DNA of 64,000 nt from the NCBI GenBank assembly GCA_963921795.1, contig OY997647.1, positions 60,352,357 through 60,416,356 on the forward strand. Direction: 5' to 3'. The notes beneath the pieces were generated by a model. It was given only the letters and a program-made list of their open reading frames with translations, was not told the origin of the DNA and did no database searches. Below, piece by piece: positions 11,305 through 22,365 of this stretch. Each line of letters opens with the position of its first letter. The first letter of the stretch is position 1. The DNA is from Nannobrachium achirus. Its lineage: Eukaryota; Chordata; Actinopteri; Myctophiformes; Myctophidae. The position numbers and the translations under genes were made by a program.

Positions 11305-12624
11305 CAGAGGCGTAATTTGACCAATGTCTAGGGTGTTGCAAGGAATGGAGTTTGTCCACGCGTGTGAAAAATGTCGGGTTTTATCCGGTTTTGGGTGTTT
11401 TTTATTTCAGTTTCGGGTGTTTATTCCCCACACAGCAGTCTAACAAGGAGATGCAGATAGCTTTATAGTTATTATTTGGCATGCAGTGAAACACACATAC
11501 AGTTTTTATATTATTTTGTATTATTAGAAACAATACTCCCATAGGCTTAGTTTGACATTTGCCCTTTCATAATTGGTATCACAGTTGCAGCAAGACATTT
11601 GGTACCAGAGATATTTGTTTAACAAGTGCCAATAAGAATAAACCATTTGACAATCTCTGCTATAATTTCTAAATGGCTACAAAACATTTTGTTTGATGCA
11701 GGACAATAATTATTTTAATAACAATAAGGGAATATCATGCAATGCCTAATAATACTTAATAAAAAAAATGATATTTTTACATTTTAAACCCCTTTTTAAT
11801 TATTATTTTTCAAAATGTTGAAAAAATAAGTTATTTTCTTAACATCATTAATTTTCAAGCCTAATATAAGTAATCTTTGAGTACAGTTCGGATAAAGCAG
11901 GTATGTTCAGGTATATTCATAGCCAGACAACCAGAGAGAGAGACAAGAGAGAGAGAGAGCTGATCACTTAACATTCCAATCAATCAACTCAATTGTCGCC
12001 ACCTGGTCTCCAGTGAGCAGTTGGTTAAAGTGATCCCTGACTAATACGACAAATATGCCTTAATACATTATAATTGTCCTCTATAACTACAATGTAAAAT
12101 TAAAAACACCTCAATTATTTTATTTCTTCTAGAAATAGCTTATCTTTCACTCAATAGGGGAAATGCCTGTCGCAAGTTGATGATGTCATAAATGTCAAGT
12201 GTGATCTATCCCTATGGAATTTATGGCATGCATGTGAAAATAAAAACAAACTTAATACTTCTTATGGTTAATATGAGCATCAAATCAATATTTCAAATGT
12301 GTTTGAGTTTTGTTTTTTTGCACATGCATGCCATAAAAATGACACATGACATTTATGACATCATCAACTTGCGACAGGCATTTCCCCTACTGAGTGAAAG
12401 ATTAGCTATTTCTAGAAGAAATAAAATATTTAAGGTGTTTTTAATTTTACATTGTAGTTATAGAGGACAATTATAATGTATTAAGACATATTTGTCGTAT
12501 TAGTCAGGGATCACTTTAATTCTTTAAAAAATCACAACTCTTGACAGGAATGGGCTAGAGACTTATACCCTAAATGCTCAGAAATTCTAGGTGCAACACC
12601 CTGGAGGCCCAAATGACGCCCCTG
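11305..12624 (+). mobile_element. Family Y, hAT-like element carrying element K
   Basis: The left end CAGAGGCGTAATTTGACCAA with GGGTGTTGCA nearby is mirrored by TGCAACACCC and AATGACGCCCCTG at the right. No clear 8-bp duplication is seen. The interior is very AT-rich (11600-11880), and the TTAA element K is inserted at 12025-12519. Confidence 0.65.
12025..12519. mobile_element. Element K, long-arm TTAA palindrome
   Basis: The arms of about 200 bp begin TTAAAGTGATCCCTGACTAA and end inverted as TTAGTCAGGGATCACTTTAA variants, with TTAA on both sides. TTAA plus A-G-initial termini suggests a Kolobok/piggyBac-type MITE. The open frame 12192-12476 is arm sequence. Confidence 0.85.
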
Positions 12625-12829
12625 TCTCCATTTCTGTTATGCTCTTCTCTTTCCCCTCCCACTTATTCTCTCTCTCATTACTTCTCTTCCCCTCACCTCT
12701 TCTTTCTTTCTTCCATCCACCCATCTTTCTCTCAATGTCGTCTTTCTCTTTCTACGTGTCCATCACGTTTCTATCACCTTCTGCTGTCCAATAGTTCATT
12801 TTTGGATTCTTGTGTGTTTGGTCCACAAT

Positions 12830-13345
12830 CAGGGGCGTCACAAGCAGGGGGAAAGTGGGACTGAGTTACTAGGGCCTTAATTATGCTATACTTCAGCTAT
12901 TGAAAAATAGCAGATCTACGCTGCGAGCTTGTAGATTTAAGCTAACATCTGTAAATCAAATGTTGCTTCTGAGGGGTCCCTGGAACTAAATGTTTTGAGA
13001 TGGGGATCCGCGGCCAAATACATATCATTTTGGTCCTTCGCATGAAAAGGTTTGAGCACCACTGACATAGAAACATAGGTTTTTCAAAAATCCTTAGGAC
13101 TTGAAATATTCAAAGACTTCACGATTTTTCTAAAATAGCAGATCTACAAGCTCCAAGTGTGGCACTCGGTGCAGCGCTGTGAGCTTGTATATCTGCTATT
13201 TGTCAATAGTTAAAGCACAAAATAATGCGTAATAAAGCGTTCCCAGTCTAAAAGGGTTAAACGCCCTCCCCCTATGAAGAACATTCATGGGGGACTAGCA
13301 GTGAATCCTTGTACCCAGGGCCCAAAATTTGGTGTGCCACCCCTG
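12830..13345 (+). mobile_element. Family B hAT MITE with perfect duplication
   Basis: It runs from CAGGGGCGTCACAAGC to GTGCCACCCCTG. TCCACAAT is found at 12822-12829 and 13346-13353. The first hairpin is shrunken (12901-12940) and the second is complete (13127-13207). The interior is shared with family A (CATAGAAACATAGGTTTTTC block). Confidence 0.9.
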
Positions 13346-14477
13346 TCCACAATATAGTCATCCATTTACTTATATCTTCTTACAACTAATTTAAGGAATC
13401 TGTCATTCTGTCTGGTCGCTCTTTTCTCCTCAGTACGGCTGAGCAATTGATCTAAACTTCCCCGCGGGCATTGACCATTAACATAATTACGAGGACTGTG
13501 ACGAAGCCGATAATTTCACTTTCCCCAAATGTAAGCCGTTCGTTAGTTCCGGGGTTTTCTGCGAACGCGTGGCCACGGGCTATGGGCTCTGTTGTCACGG
13601 TTACGCTTCGCACGTGCGGCCATGGCCTATGCCTGGCCTCTGTTGTCATGGTTACAGTCCCCGCAGGCTATGGGAGCAGTAGCTGCTGAGTGAACTCTGC
13701 TTCGGTGCTACAGTTTATACACACAGCGGCAACAACAACAACAACACACTGACAGCGGCAGAACACACATCGCTACATCATAAAGGAGTTTAATTCAGCG
13801 GCCGTGTCCACAGACATCCTTGTGTAGGCTCAGGGACGGGGTCGCTTTGGATATCATGTGCATAGCACTCGCACGCACTTTGACACGCTTGTAAGCCGGG
13901 TTTTAAATGACCCAGTTGTCACCCACTCCACACCAACAGGATCACATGAGCAAGTGTTCCTCTTCAAAACTGTACAGTAACTATGCATACAGAGTGCATT
14001 ATCCAAAAGCCTACATATACAGTAATTTATCCTATACCGTTTTGGGCTGCACAAATATATATATATATATATATCATACCACAGTAACCCAGGGAAGGTG
14101 CAATTCTAATTATATAATATATTAGATCCTAGTCTATGGTCATTTACTACACCCTCGTGTACTGATGCTACTTTTGCACTATTATTAGGTTTACCTACAT
14201 TTTACACAAAAATGAAAATAAAATAACTTGCATTATATCTTGTACTAGTGTATATGCTGGACATTCCTTGTAGCACAGTCTGCCACACCTTCTTCCTCTT
14301 CTTTCGTGTGTCATCGTCCTTGATGATTGGTTGACGACGTTTCACAAGATTTCGTATTACTTAGTGGAGGCCATGGGGCTGGCTGGCCATGGGGCTGGCT
14401 GGCCATGGGGCTGGCTGGCTGGCTGCACCAACATTTAATTTGCACATAGATGCACAAATAGATATGAATATCTTGCT
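13346..14477. other. Intron, no gene recognised
   Basis: Contains a short ACAACA run (13730-13745), an (AT)n tract (14057-14074) and three 16-bp units based on GGGGCTGGCTGGCCAT (14373-14425). Open frames on both strands have no recognisable product. Confidence 0.6.
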
Positions 14478-14720
14478 GCCTTTTTTATTTTTTATTTAAC
14501 CAGATAAAAACACTTTTAGACATAATCTCTTTTACGAGTGTGACCTGACCAAGAGGCAGAAATAAAAATTACACAATCCTTGCTTTACATACAAGACATC
14601 AACCACAAAAATAGAACATTCATGATACACAACAAATACCTAAGAACAACTCCAAAATAATACAAATAAAAAAATAAAAAAATAAGTTTACATTTCTCAG
14701 GTAGCAATACATGCACATTG
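14478..14720 (-). mobile_element. LINE-like 3' region, reverse strand (tentative)
   Basis: TTTATTTTTTATTTAACCAG followed by ATCTCTTTTACGAGTGTGAC and CTGACCAAGAGGCAG resembles a teleost LINE 3' end read in reverse. No reverse-transcriptase motif is present. Classification is from memory. Confidence 0.4.
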
Positions 14721-14969
14721 TGCAACATGTACACCAAAAAGGAAGAGTTTACAGAGCAACTATTACAGGTCTGAACAAGTGCAAGTGTTTGTAGATCTAT
14801 CGAGAAAATCTCTCTGTCTCTCTCTGGACATTCAGCAGATGAAAGCTGTGTTCATTAATTGCGCATTAGTGTTCAGACTGGTTGCGTCGTTTTGAAGCCC
14901 AATGAACAGATCTCCGTTAATGTGATGGCCACCTTTTCTGCATAGCCCAACCCCTCTGTTCTTCACTTT

Positions 14970-15031
14970 CTATTTCCAACCCCCTCCCTCTCTTCCTCTC
15001 TCTCTCCCTCCCTCCCTCCCTCCCTCCCTCC
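14970..15031 (+). repeat. TC/CCCT-rich simple repeat
   Basis: CCCTCCCTC units follow CTCTCT repeats; simple low-complexity sequence. Confidence 0.85.
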
Positions 15032-15186
15032 AGTCCCCAGAGGACAACTGACAATTGTGCTTTCTCTGAAGTCGTAGATAAGGAGCCAGGGCACACTCTG
15101 ATGTGACAAGCCGTAACAATGGAACACTGTCAAGCCAATAAAGCCTCCCTTTTATTTCCAGGAGGAGAATCTCCCCACAGTGCTTC

Positions 15187-15682
15187 TTAAGCCATGTAGA
15201 ACGGGTACGCATCATTGCGTGATATTATTTTATGCTTTAACTATTGAAAAATAGCAGATATACAAGCTCACAGCGCGGCACAGAGTGCCGCGCTGCGAGC
15301 TTGTAGATCTGCTATTTTTGAAAAATCGTGAACGTTTCTTGACCCAATTCTATAAGTGTCTTTTGAATCCTTCTAAGGTTTTTTGAAAAACCTATATGTT
15401 TCTACGTCAGTGGTTCTCAAACTTTTTCACGTGAAGGAACCCCAACATTATATGTATTTGGCCACGGACCCCCCCATCTCAAAATATTTAGTTCCATGGA
15501 CCACCCAGAAGCAAAAATATGAGTTACAAATGTTCGCTTAAAAAATACATATATTCAACTATTTGCTCAACATTTTACGACTTTTCCAAAAAATAGCAGA
15601 TCTACAAGCTCGCTGTGAGCTTGTATATCTGCTATTTTTCAATAGTTAAGGCATCAAATAATACAAGGCCTAAATGGATTAG
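15187..15682 (+). mobile_element. Family A TTAA element
   Basis: It runs from TTAAGCCATGTAGAACGGGT to GGCCTAAATGGATTAG. Hairpins at 15243-15324 (complete, CAGCGCGGCACAGAGTGCCG loop) and 15585-15645 (loop deleted). The interior has the ACCCCAACATTATATGTATT and TCCATGGACCACCCAGAAGC blocks. Confidence 0.85.
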
Positions 15683-15962
15683 AAAAAAAAGAATCCATCA
15701 GGCCTCGACTTGGAACAAAATGTGCGGTTAGGAAGAAAAGCGAGATGGAAAAGCCCCAAAGCATCTGTTTAGGGGGGGCGAGACAGGTTGGACAACGCTC
15801 CCAAACCGCTAATAATTTCAGCGGTGGTTTTGTAAATGGCAGCAGCCCGGGGTTCCATTTGGCTGCGGTCCATTCCGCAGGGCCTGAGCACAGTGAGCAG
15901 GGCTCACGCTGGCTGATTTAGGAGGCTGGGAAGGTGCATTAAGACCCCACAGTTGATGGACT

Positions 15963-16502
15963 TTAACCCATTTAGGCCCTAGAATTATTGAATGCTTTAA
16001 CCATTGAAAAATAGCAGATCTACAAGCTTGCGAGCTTGTAGATCTGCTATTTTTTTTATTAAAGTCGTGAAAATGTGTGCTTCTGGGGGGTCCCTGGAAC
16101 TAGATATTTTGAGATGGATGTCCGTGGCCAAATAAATATAATTTTGAGGGTCCTTCACATGAAAACGTTTGAGAACCACACTGACATAGTAGTCTCTCAA
16201 GAACAGACTAACTGAGCTCCAGTTAAGGGAAAAGGAGCTTTTCTTTGACGATGGCTGGCCAGATTGCTGACATATAGAAACATAGGTTGTTCAAAAAACC
16301 TTAGAAGGATTCAAAAGACACTTAGATAGAATAGAATCGGGTCAAAATTCAAATTTTCAGGATTTTTTCAAAGATAGCAGATCTACAAGCTCGCAGCGCG
16401 GCACTCGGTGCCGCGCTGTGAGCTTGTATATCTGCTATTTTTCAATAGTTAAAGCATAAAATAATGATACACAATAATGTGTACCCGTTCTGAATGCGTT
16501 AA
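15963..16502 (-). mobile_element. Family A TTAA element
   Basis: TTAACCCATTTAGGCCCTAG at one end and GTACCCGTTCTGAATGCGTTAA-type terminus at the other. Hairpins at 16003-16055 (shortened) and 16366-16444 (complete). The interior is inverted relative to 15187-15682. Confidence 0.85.
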
Positions 16503-16638
16503 AGGTCTCCCAGGCTACCGGCTAATTAGAAATGTGTGCGACAAGCTGAGTTTGTGCACTGTGACTACAGCACGCGCACGCATTAGAGGGCATTACTGGG
16601 CCTTTAAACCTCTCCTTATGACTGGAGGTGGCCAGTCT

Positions 16639-16662
16639 CCCCCCCCCCCCCCCCCCCCCCCC
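16639..16662 (+). repeat. Poly-C tract
   Basis: A pure C run follows CCAGTCTC. Confidence 0.95.
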
Positions 16663-16690
16663 TATAAATGTCAAACTACGCCTATGCGTT

Positions 16691-16803
16691 TATCGTGATA
16701 GAAAAAACACTCAGGATAATCATATTGTGGAGATTTAATTTATCGTGATATTTGTTTTGTCACAATAATCGTGATATTAAATGTTCATATCGTCCCATCC
16801 CTA
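16691..16803 (-). mobile_element. Family C hAT MITE fragment
   Basis: Blocks TATCGTGATAGAAAAAACAC, GTGGAGATTTAATTTATCGT and terminal CATATCGTCCCATCCCTA are family C ends joined with the whole interior, including the hairpin, missing. Confidence 0.75.
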
Positions 16804-17240
16804 CTACTGTATATACTTAAGTGCAATTTTGAGGTACTTTTACTTTACTGGAGTATTTCCAATTTCCAGTAATTCTACTCCACTACATCTTTGGGGAAAA
16901 TATTGTACTACTTTTACTCTGCTACAATTATTTGAAAACTTTAATTAGTGTGGTTGCCCTAACAGAGCAAACACAATATAGTACTTTTCCGAAGAGTGAC
17001 CAAAGGTTTGTCGTGCTATTCCTCCCACATTTTTTGCGCCACACACTCGTGCCGCCGCCATATGTAAAATCTACCGGCTTCATCGGGAATCATTTTCTGT
17101 AGAGAAAGGTTGTATAGTTTAATTGATACTAGTAAGACACCTCAGGGCGACTTGCACCCTCACGTGAGCTTGTAGATCTGCTATTTTCCAAACATTTTAC
17201 ACATTTGAGTACTTTATACTTTTGGCACTTTAAGTACATT

Positions 17241-17726
17241 AGGCAAAGCTCTCTGTCTTCCGAACAATCTTCGTTCCCACTCTCACCTATGGTCATGAAG
17301 TGTGGGTCATGACCGAAAGTATAAGGTCTCGGGTACAAGTGGCCGAAATGAGTTTTCTCAGAAGGGTGGCTGGTATCTCCCTTAGAGATAGGGTGAGAAG
17401 TTCAATCACCCGAGAGAGACTCGGAGTAGAACCGCTGCTCCTACACTTAGAAAGGAGTCAGCTTAGGTGGTTCGGGCATCTAGTACGGATGCCCCCCGAG
17501 CGCCTTCCTAGGAAGGTCCTCGATGCACGTCCCACTGGGAGGAGACCCCGTGGCAGACCTAAGACCAGATGGAAGGATTATATCTCCAGACTGGCCTGGG
17601 AACGCCTCGGTATACTCCCAGAGGGAGTGGAGGAAGTTGCTCAGGATAAGGAAATCTGGAAGTCTCAGTTGGAACTGTTACCCCCGCGACCCGATTCCGG
17701 ATAAGCGGTTGAAGATGGATGGATGG
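17241..17726 (+). pseudogene. 5'-truncated RTE/Rex3-like LINE, 3' end of reverse transcriptase ORF
   Basis: An open frame from 17243 to the stop at 17702-17704 encodes the RT C-terminal region: LTYGHEVWVMTE, FLRRVAGISLRDRVRSS, RSQLRWFGHLVRMP, GRRPRGRPKTRW and ending ELLPPRPDSG. The GATGGATGG tail directly after the stop is typical of Rex3/RTE elements. Duplication AAGTACATT at 17232-17240 and 17727-17735 proves a target-primed insertion of a dead-on-arrival copy. No catalytic RT motif (YADD) is included, so the piece cannot act. Family placement is from memory. Confidence 0.85.
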
Positions 17727-17839
17727 AAGTACATTTTGGTGCCAATACTTTTGTTCTTTGACTCAAGTACATTTCTGAATTCCGGTTATTTTTTTTTTGT
17801 AACAGAGTATTCTCTACACTGCTGCATTCATACTTTTAC

Positions 17840-18735
17840 TTAAAGTGGGCGTGACACGGCCAAAACAGCTAATTATGGCTATCAAATTAGCCAATTTTTT
17901 TAATGATGTCATGTACCCCCATGTTAAATTACCCAATCAAATTAATTTATTGTAGTTACTGTACTGAAAGTAGTACTTTCTGTACAGTAACGGCAATACA
18001 TTAATTTGATTGGGCTAATATGGGGGGAGGGGCGGAGACTCGTGGAGTCGAGTATCCATATCATTATCTTTTGAAACTGCCCCAAAAAAAGCTGTCCGAG
18101 GCGTGTTTCCGACTTTCTAAACCAACTTTAAAACTATCAGTTCTAGGGGTAAAAATTATACACCATTCGCTATAAAATGGTAAAAAAGTACATGTCTTCT
18201 TCAAAAAAAGCTGTCAGAGATTCGTTACGAGGGTCAACACGCTTCTCCCCATCTAAGGGACGGTTTTGTCGGCCATACCCTGCTGTGTCTTCCGCTAAAC
18301 CTGACTGGAGGACCTGGCCGGGACGCGTGATTATGGATCCCACTGGGAAAGATGGAGAACGAGCGTCCAGCGATCTCCTTTCTCCTCGGCAGCTTTGAGC
18401 CCTTTTAGCAGACATATGTCCTGCTGTCTCGGAGGACTGAGGTCCGTGGCTCATACACTCTGTGTGTGTAGCCTGTGTGTGTGTGTGTACACACACAATA
18501 GCTCTCCAAAATAGCCTTGCGGTGCGGTGCGGCGCTGCTACACGCTAACAACATCACGTTGTGCGCGGCACGGCAGGACGGACGAAGTATACATTGCGAG
18601 GCACCGCACAACGGACGAAGTATACATTCACTACTAACTGATACGGCCCGCCTCCTTTTCAGACCGTTTGAAGAAACACCACGTGACTTACTGTATCATA
18701 ATGTTAAATTTCGGCCGGTGTCACGCTCCCTTTAA
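17840..18735. mobile_element. 896-bp TTAA element
   Basis: TTAAAGTGGGCGTGACACGG and TGTCACGCTCCCTTTAA are inverted, with TTAA at both ends, inside family T. It contains a TAATTTGATTGGG block at 17934 and 17999 in inverted orientation. It has no transposase frame; the frames at 18170-18611 are short and unrecognised. Confidence 0.8.
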
Positions 18736-18919
18736 GTAAAATATTTGAGCACTTTTCCCATCACTGCTCAGAATACCCTCTGTACAAGTTCTCCTCAGGA
18801 GGCGGTAGCCAGACTCGCCTCTGATCCAAGACGGATTCAATTAGCTCCTGTTTCTTGTGATGCGTTGGAGAGAGGCGAGCCACGCGGCACTAGCTTGAAC
18901 TGGCCCCCCACCCTCCGCC

Positions 18920-19402
18920 CAAGGGCGTCACAAGGGGGGGAAAGTGGAACTAAGTTACTAGGGGCCCAAGGTGGAGTGGCCTGGAAGTATTTTATACTTT
19001 TAGCAATTGAAAAATAGCAGATATACAAGCTCACGTGCCGCGCTGCGAGCTTGCAGATCTGCTAGTTTTTAAAAGTCGTGAAAATTGGTGCAAATCTTTG
19101 AATATAGGCTATGTAATTTTAAACTCAAATTTTGCTTCTGGGGAGACCCTGGAACTAAATATTTTGAGATGGGGGATCCGTGGCCAAATACGTATCATTT
19201 GGGGGTCCTTCACAACATGAAAAAGTTTGAGCACCACTAACATAGAAACATTTTTCAAAAAACCTTGAAATATTCAAAGACTTTTTCCACAATTTTGTGG
19301 AGCTGTGAGCTTGTATATCTGCTATTTTTCCAATAGTTAAAGCACAAAAAAATATGAACAAATCCTTGTAACCCGGGCCCAGAATTTGGTGCGACACCCC
19401 TG
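18920..19402 (+). mobile_element. Family B hAT-like MITE
   Basis: It runs from CAAGGGCGTCACAAGG to GGTGCGACACCCCTG. Left hairpin at 19007-19070 is shortened; the second has only its right arm (19298-19331). No clear flanking duplication. Confidence 0.8.
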
Positions 19403-19671
19403 TGTGATCCAACAGCAGCTCCTCACCGACCGTCCTGAGCAGACAGCATATGTTTTAAATAGCACTAGTTCTGTTGGGTGTAGTACTGTTACATAGTGTT
19501 GAACCTGCTGCTGCTGTCTCGTCTCTCTTGTGCCGTGCTGCCCTTACATCTCTCTGACCTAACTGTTATCTCTCTCTCTCTCTCTCTCTCTCTCGCTCTC
19601 ACTGCTGTCTTTGTCTCCTTTGCGCCCTTTGTTTTTAGCCCTCCAGCCTCCCCATGATTTCAGTTCTACAC
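19403..19671. repeat. Intron with (TC)n tract
   Basis: A TC dinucleotide run lies at about 19568-19596; nothing else was recognised. Confidence 0.7.
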
Positions 19672-20155
19672 CAGTGGCGTCAGTTCAGAAAAAGCTAAGG
19701 TATGGCAACCATGACCATGTCATGTTGCCATACCTTAGCAACAGGCATGATACATTCATTTTAAGAAGTACATTTAATTTTTTCCCCCGGTACGGTTTCT
19801 TGGGCTGGATATGGCAGCCAAGTGCAGCTAAACTTGGCATGTTAGTAAACGTGCCACAATTAACAATAATGCATTGCACCTGTGCAGCTGACCTGCGGAA
19901 CTTGGGAATATACCATTTTTGTCAAGATGGGGAGAATAAAAGTGTGGAGAACATAATTATAATACCTTGTTAAAGTGACAAGTTTGTAAAATTTTGCATT
20001 TGTGGTTATTTTTACTGTAATTTAACAACATAATAACCGGCACAGATAGACAAACAGACATTCATGGATTCATATTTAAAAGTAACTTTTATTTCCCCCC
20101 CTGGACCCAGGGTATGGCAGCTGCATACCCCTGCCATACCCAATTGACGCCCCTG
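19672..20155 (+). mobile_element. Family J hAT MITE
   Basis: It runs from CAGTGGCGTCAGTTCAG to CCCAATTGACGCCCCTG, with near-perfect duplication TTCTACAC/TCCTACAC. The hairpin is reduced compared with 8501-8927 (GGCAACCATGACCATGTCAT). Confidence 0.88.
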
Positions 20156-20509
20156 TCCTACACTATTCTTATGGCTTATGACTACATCCCCTCAGTGCAT
20201 CCTTGTTCTTTCTCTCCCTCTGTTGCTCCGTTATGATATTCAGTATTTCCCTCTCTCTGTCTCTTGTCTCACTCTCTCTCTCTCTCTCTCTTTCTCTCCT
20301 TTTGTGGGGGAGGGGGCTTAGGTGCTCTACTGCTCTTTGAAATGTTGCACTGATGCAAGTCCTGGTTCCCTTGCATCTATTATGCATGAGGCAGGGTCAC
20401 CACCATGCCAAACCAAACCAGTTCTTTATATTGTCACTGAAGAGCAGAAGAACCTTATCTTTTAATTTTAATTCATCTTCATAAATGAATGCCCTGTTTT
20501 ATACGTGTG
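20156..20509. other. Intron, no gene
   Basis: Contains a CT-rich run at about 20255-20300. The arginine/glutamate-rich reverse frame there is a simple-repeat artefact. Confidence 0.65.
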
Positions 20510-20905
20510 CAGGGGTTAAAGTTCTCAGTCCTGGGGACTGATTTCAGTCTTGAGGATTCCATTTCCAACCTATTTCTGAGATCAGTGCAGAGCCGCAAAG
20601 AAAATTAATAAATAAGGGGACGTGTAGCGATGACAATGTCGTCAAAATTCTAGTCAAGTGATCTCCAAACTAAAAAGCAGTTATAATTTCAAGATAAGAG
20701 TCTTTGAATTGGCCAGACTAGCATAGAATACAACTGAACTTCAGAAGATACGTCTATAAAATGAAGCATGGATTGGAGCACACACATTCAGTGAAGGCGG
20801 TTCAGAACTTCAGGGAAACACCCCAAATATTGGTGTGAGCTGCGCACGGCATGTTTCAAAGATCACATATTAGGACTTGGGGATTTTTGGGGGCTTTAAC
20901 CCCTG
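20510..20905. mobile_element. Family Z hAT-like element without hairpin
   Basis: CAGGGGTTAAAG and CTTTAACCCCTG are inverted termini 396 bp apart. No duplication is evident, so confidence is moderate. Confidence 0.5.
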
Positions 20906-20929
20906 CTTATGGCAATGTCTGGCAAAAGT

Positions 20930-21005
20930 TCCAGAAATAGCATATCTATAAGCTCACAACGCGTCACAATTCGACACGTGACCTTGCAGATCAGCTGTTT
21001 CTGCT
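20930..21005. repeat. Orphan GATCTACAAGC-type hairpin
   Basis: AGCATATCTATAAGCTCACA and its inverted partner (GACCTTGCAGATCAGC) flank a CGCGTCACAATTCGACACG loop, with AGAAA/TTTCT extension. It is not inside a recognised element, although family Z ends 25 bp before it. Confidence 0.7.
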
Positions 21006-21217
21006 ATATATATATATTTTAAATGCTGAAAGATTTGAACAACTTTTCATCGATACTGATATGCCCACGTCAAGTTGAAAGTGTTTGTCTGTCAATGGGT
21101 TTTCTAAATGTTTATTCTATTATCTCAAATATTTGATGATCGTGTAATAATTGTGACAGGACTAACGGCGATAACGTTTCTGACACGGGAGGGAGAGGAA
21201 CTCTCCCTCCCGTTACC

Positions 21218-21251
21218 TTCTCTCTCTCTCTCTCTGTCTCTCTCTCTCTCA
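21218..21251 (+). repeat. (CT)n microsatellite
   Basis: CT repeats with one G interruption directly precede the family C element. Confidence 0.9.
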
Positions 21252-21255
21252 GTAT

Positions 21256-21612
21256 TAGGGATGGCACGATATGAAAATATCATATCACGATTATTGTGAC
21301 AAAAGAAATTCATTATCCTGGGGCAGATCTACAAGCTCACAACGCGTCGCAACACGTTGTGAGCTTGTAGATTGGCTATTTTTTGGTAAAGACATTTGAT
21401 AGAGTGAAAAAAAAAATGACTGTATCAAGTACGCACAGTATATTATAAGTACCTTTTACCAACTATAGAGGGTTTAAGTGGTACCGGATATGCAGCTCTG
21501 CAACTTAAAGGTGAATTGATCCCAATGCATGATGGAGGACGATATCACGATGAATGAAATCTCCACCATACGATTATCCTGAGTGTTTTCTATCGCTTAT
21601 CGCCCCATCCCT
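21256..21612 (+). mobile_element. Family C hAT MITE abutting the STT3B exon acceptor
   Basis: It starts TAGGGATGGCACGATATG and ends TATCGCCCCATCCCT. The hairpin at 21323-21386 has lost the AATAGC flank on its left. The right end is 19 bases from the STT3B exon, inside the zone where branch point and pyrimidine tract must lie. Flanking CT-rich DNA hides any target duplication. Confidence 0.85.
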
Positions 21613-21631
21613 CCTCTCTCCCCATCTCCAG
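21590..21631 (+). promoter_or_regulatory. 3' splice site of the 96-codon STT3B exon, partly transposon-derived
   Basis: Pyrimidine-rich CCTCTCTCCCCATCTCCAG ends at the exon boundary. The sequence just before it (about 21590-21612, TATCGCTTATCGCCCCATCCCT) is the right terminal repeat of hAT family C, so likely branch-point adenines (for example in CTTATC) lie in transposon DNA. The splice site follows from the exon; the branch point is inferred. Confidence 0.75.
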
Positions 21632-21919
21632 GTCTACCCAGGGCTGATGGTCACGGCGGGACTCATCCACTACATCCTCAACCTGCTGCACATCACCGTT
21701 CACATCCGTGACGTATGCGTCTTCCTGGCTCCGGTGTTCAGCGGCCTCACCTCCATCTCCACCTTCCTGCTGACCAAGGAGCTGTGGAACCAGGGCGCCG
21801 GCCTGCTGGCCGCCTGCTTCATCGCCATCGTGCCCGGCTACATCTCCCGCTCGGTGGCGGGCTCCTTCGACAACGAGGGCATCGCCATCTTCGCCCTCCA
21901 GTTCACCTACTACCTATGG
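21632..21919 (+). CDS. stt3b: STT3B internal exon, 96 codons (oligosaccharyltransferase catalytic subunit)
   Basis: STT3B transfers the lipid-linked glycan to Asn-X-Ser/Thr sites in the ER lumen, as the catalytic subunit of one form of the OST complex. The exon begins [10 protein letters not shown] and ends LQFTYYLW in one open frame of exactly 96 codons. Visible features are the [11 protein letters not shown] segment, three hydrophobic membrane spans (about residues 28-47, 57-72, 84-96) and the [10 protein letters not shown] loop, whose D-N-E is the second acidic DxD/DxE metal/glycan motif of STT3 enzymes. The residues around it ([20 protein letters not shown]) fit STT3B rather than STT3A, which carries a KDAGAG-type stretch here. 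It is bounded by AG (21630-21631) and GT (21920-21921), both phase 0. The donor GTACGC is a weak match to consensus. The exon is GC-rich compared with the surrounding AT-rich repeats. The open frame runs past both splice sites into intron, so start and end were set by splice signals and family alignment from memory. Confidence 0.93.
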
Positions 21920-21949
21920 GTACGCATGGTGCCACAGCGGCACGCTATC

Positions 21950-22233
21950 TTAACCTGTTATGATGGCCACAAGGCCGATTCTACGAATGTCTTCTCAATC
22001 CTTCTAGGGTTTTTGAAGATGTAATTGGCCGCCGACCCCCATCTCTGAATATCTTGTTCCGGGGACCCCCAGATTCAAAGCTTTGAGTAACAAATGTTCG
22101 CTTTAAAATATGTATTCAAAGATTTGCAAAGATGTTCGTGATTATTCAAACATAGCTGATCTACAAGCTATGTTCCTACGCTATGCTATGAGCTTGTATA
22201 TCTGCTATATAAAATAATGGTTAAAGTGGTTAA
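21950..22233 (-). mobile_element. Degenerate family A fragment
   Basis: TTAACCTGTTATGATGGCCA, CAATCCTTCTAGGGTTTTTG, TGGCCGCCGACCCCCATCTC and AACAAATGTTCGCTTTAAAA match family A interior in order. The hairpin remnant is 22148-22210. It begins 31 bp after the STT3B donor. Confidence 0.65.
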
Positions 22234-22252
22234 AATGTAAAGTGACACAGAT

Positions 22253-22365
22253 CAGGGGTTGACACTAAGGTCTCAGAGGCAAGTACAGGGCAAGTACAGG
22301 TCATGTTCTACTTGCCCTCAGGTCTTGGCCACTTTTTACTTGCTGCACTTTAGAGTTGATGCTGC
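22253..22365 (+). mobile_element. Family P hAT-like left end
   Basis: CAGGGGTTGACACTAAGGTC and TACAGGTCATGTTCTACTTG recur at 51126-51230. No right end was found. Confidence 0.5.

Larger units (their letters stand above)
16804..18766. mobile_element. Family T hAT-like composite, disrupted by a LINE and a TTAA element
   Basis: Terminal-type sequence (TACTTTTACTTTACTGGAGT near 16840; GTAAAATATTTGAGCACTTT..TCACTG ending 18766) frames 1.96 kb. Inside are the LINE copy 17241-17726 and the TTAA element 17840-18735. A one-armed hairpin is at 17160-17188. The left boundary is uncertain. Confidence 0.5.

Noticed and set aside
12574..12864. Serine/proline/leucine-rich frame with apparent signal-like segments
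   Set aside because: It is CT-rich low-complexity DNA running into family B; no domain or splice evidence.
1..21631. Preceding STT3B exon (expected to end near the YPLGR..GGT segment)
   Set aside because: No such sequence was found upstream.
21715..21963. Arginine/histidine-rich frame overlapping the STT3B exon
   Set aside because: It is the +1 shadow of the real STT3B frame.
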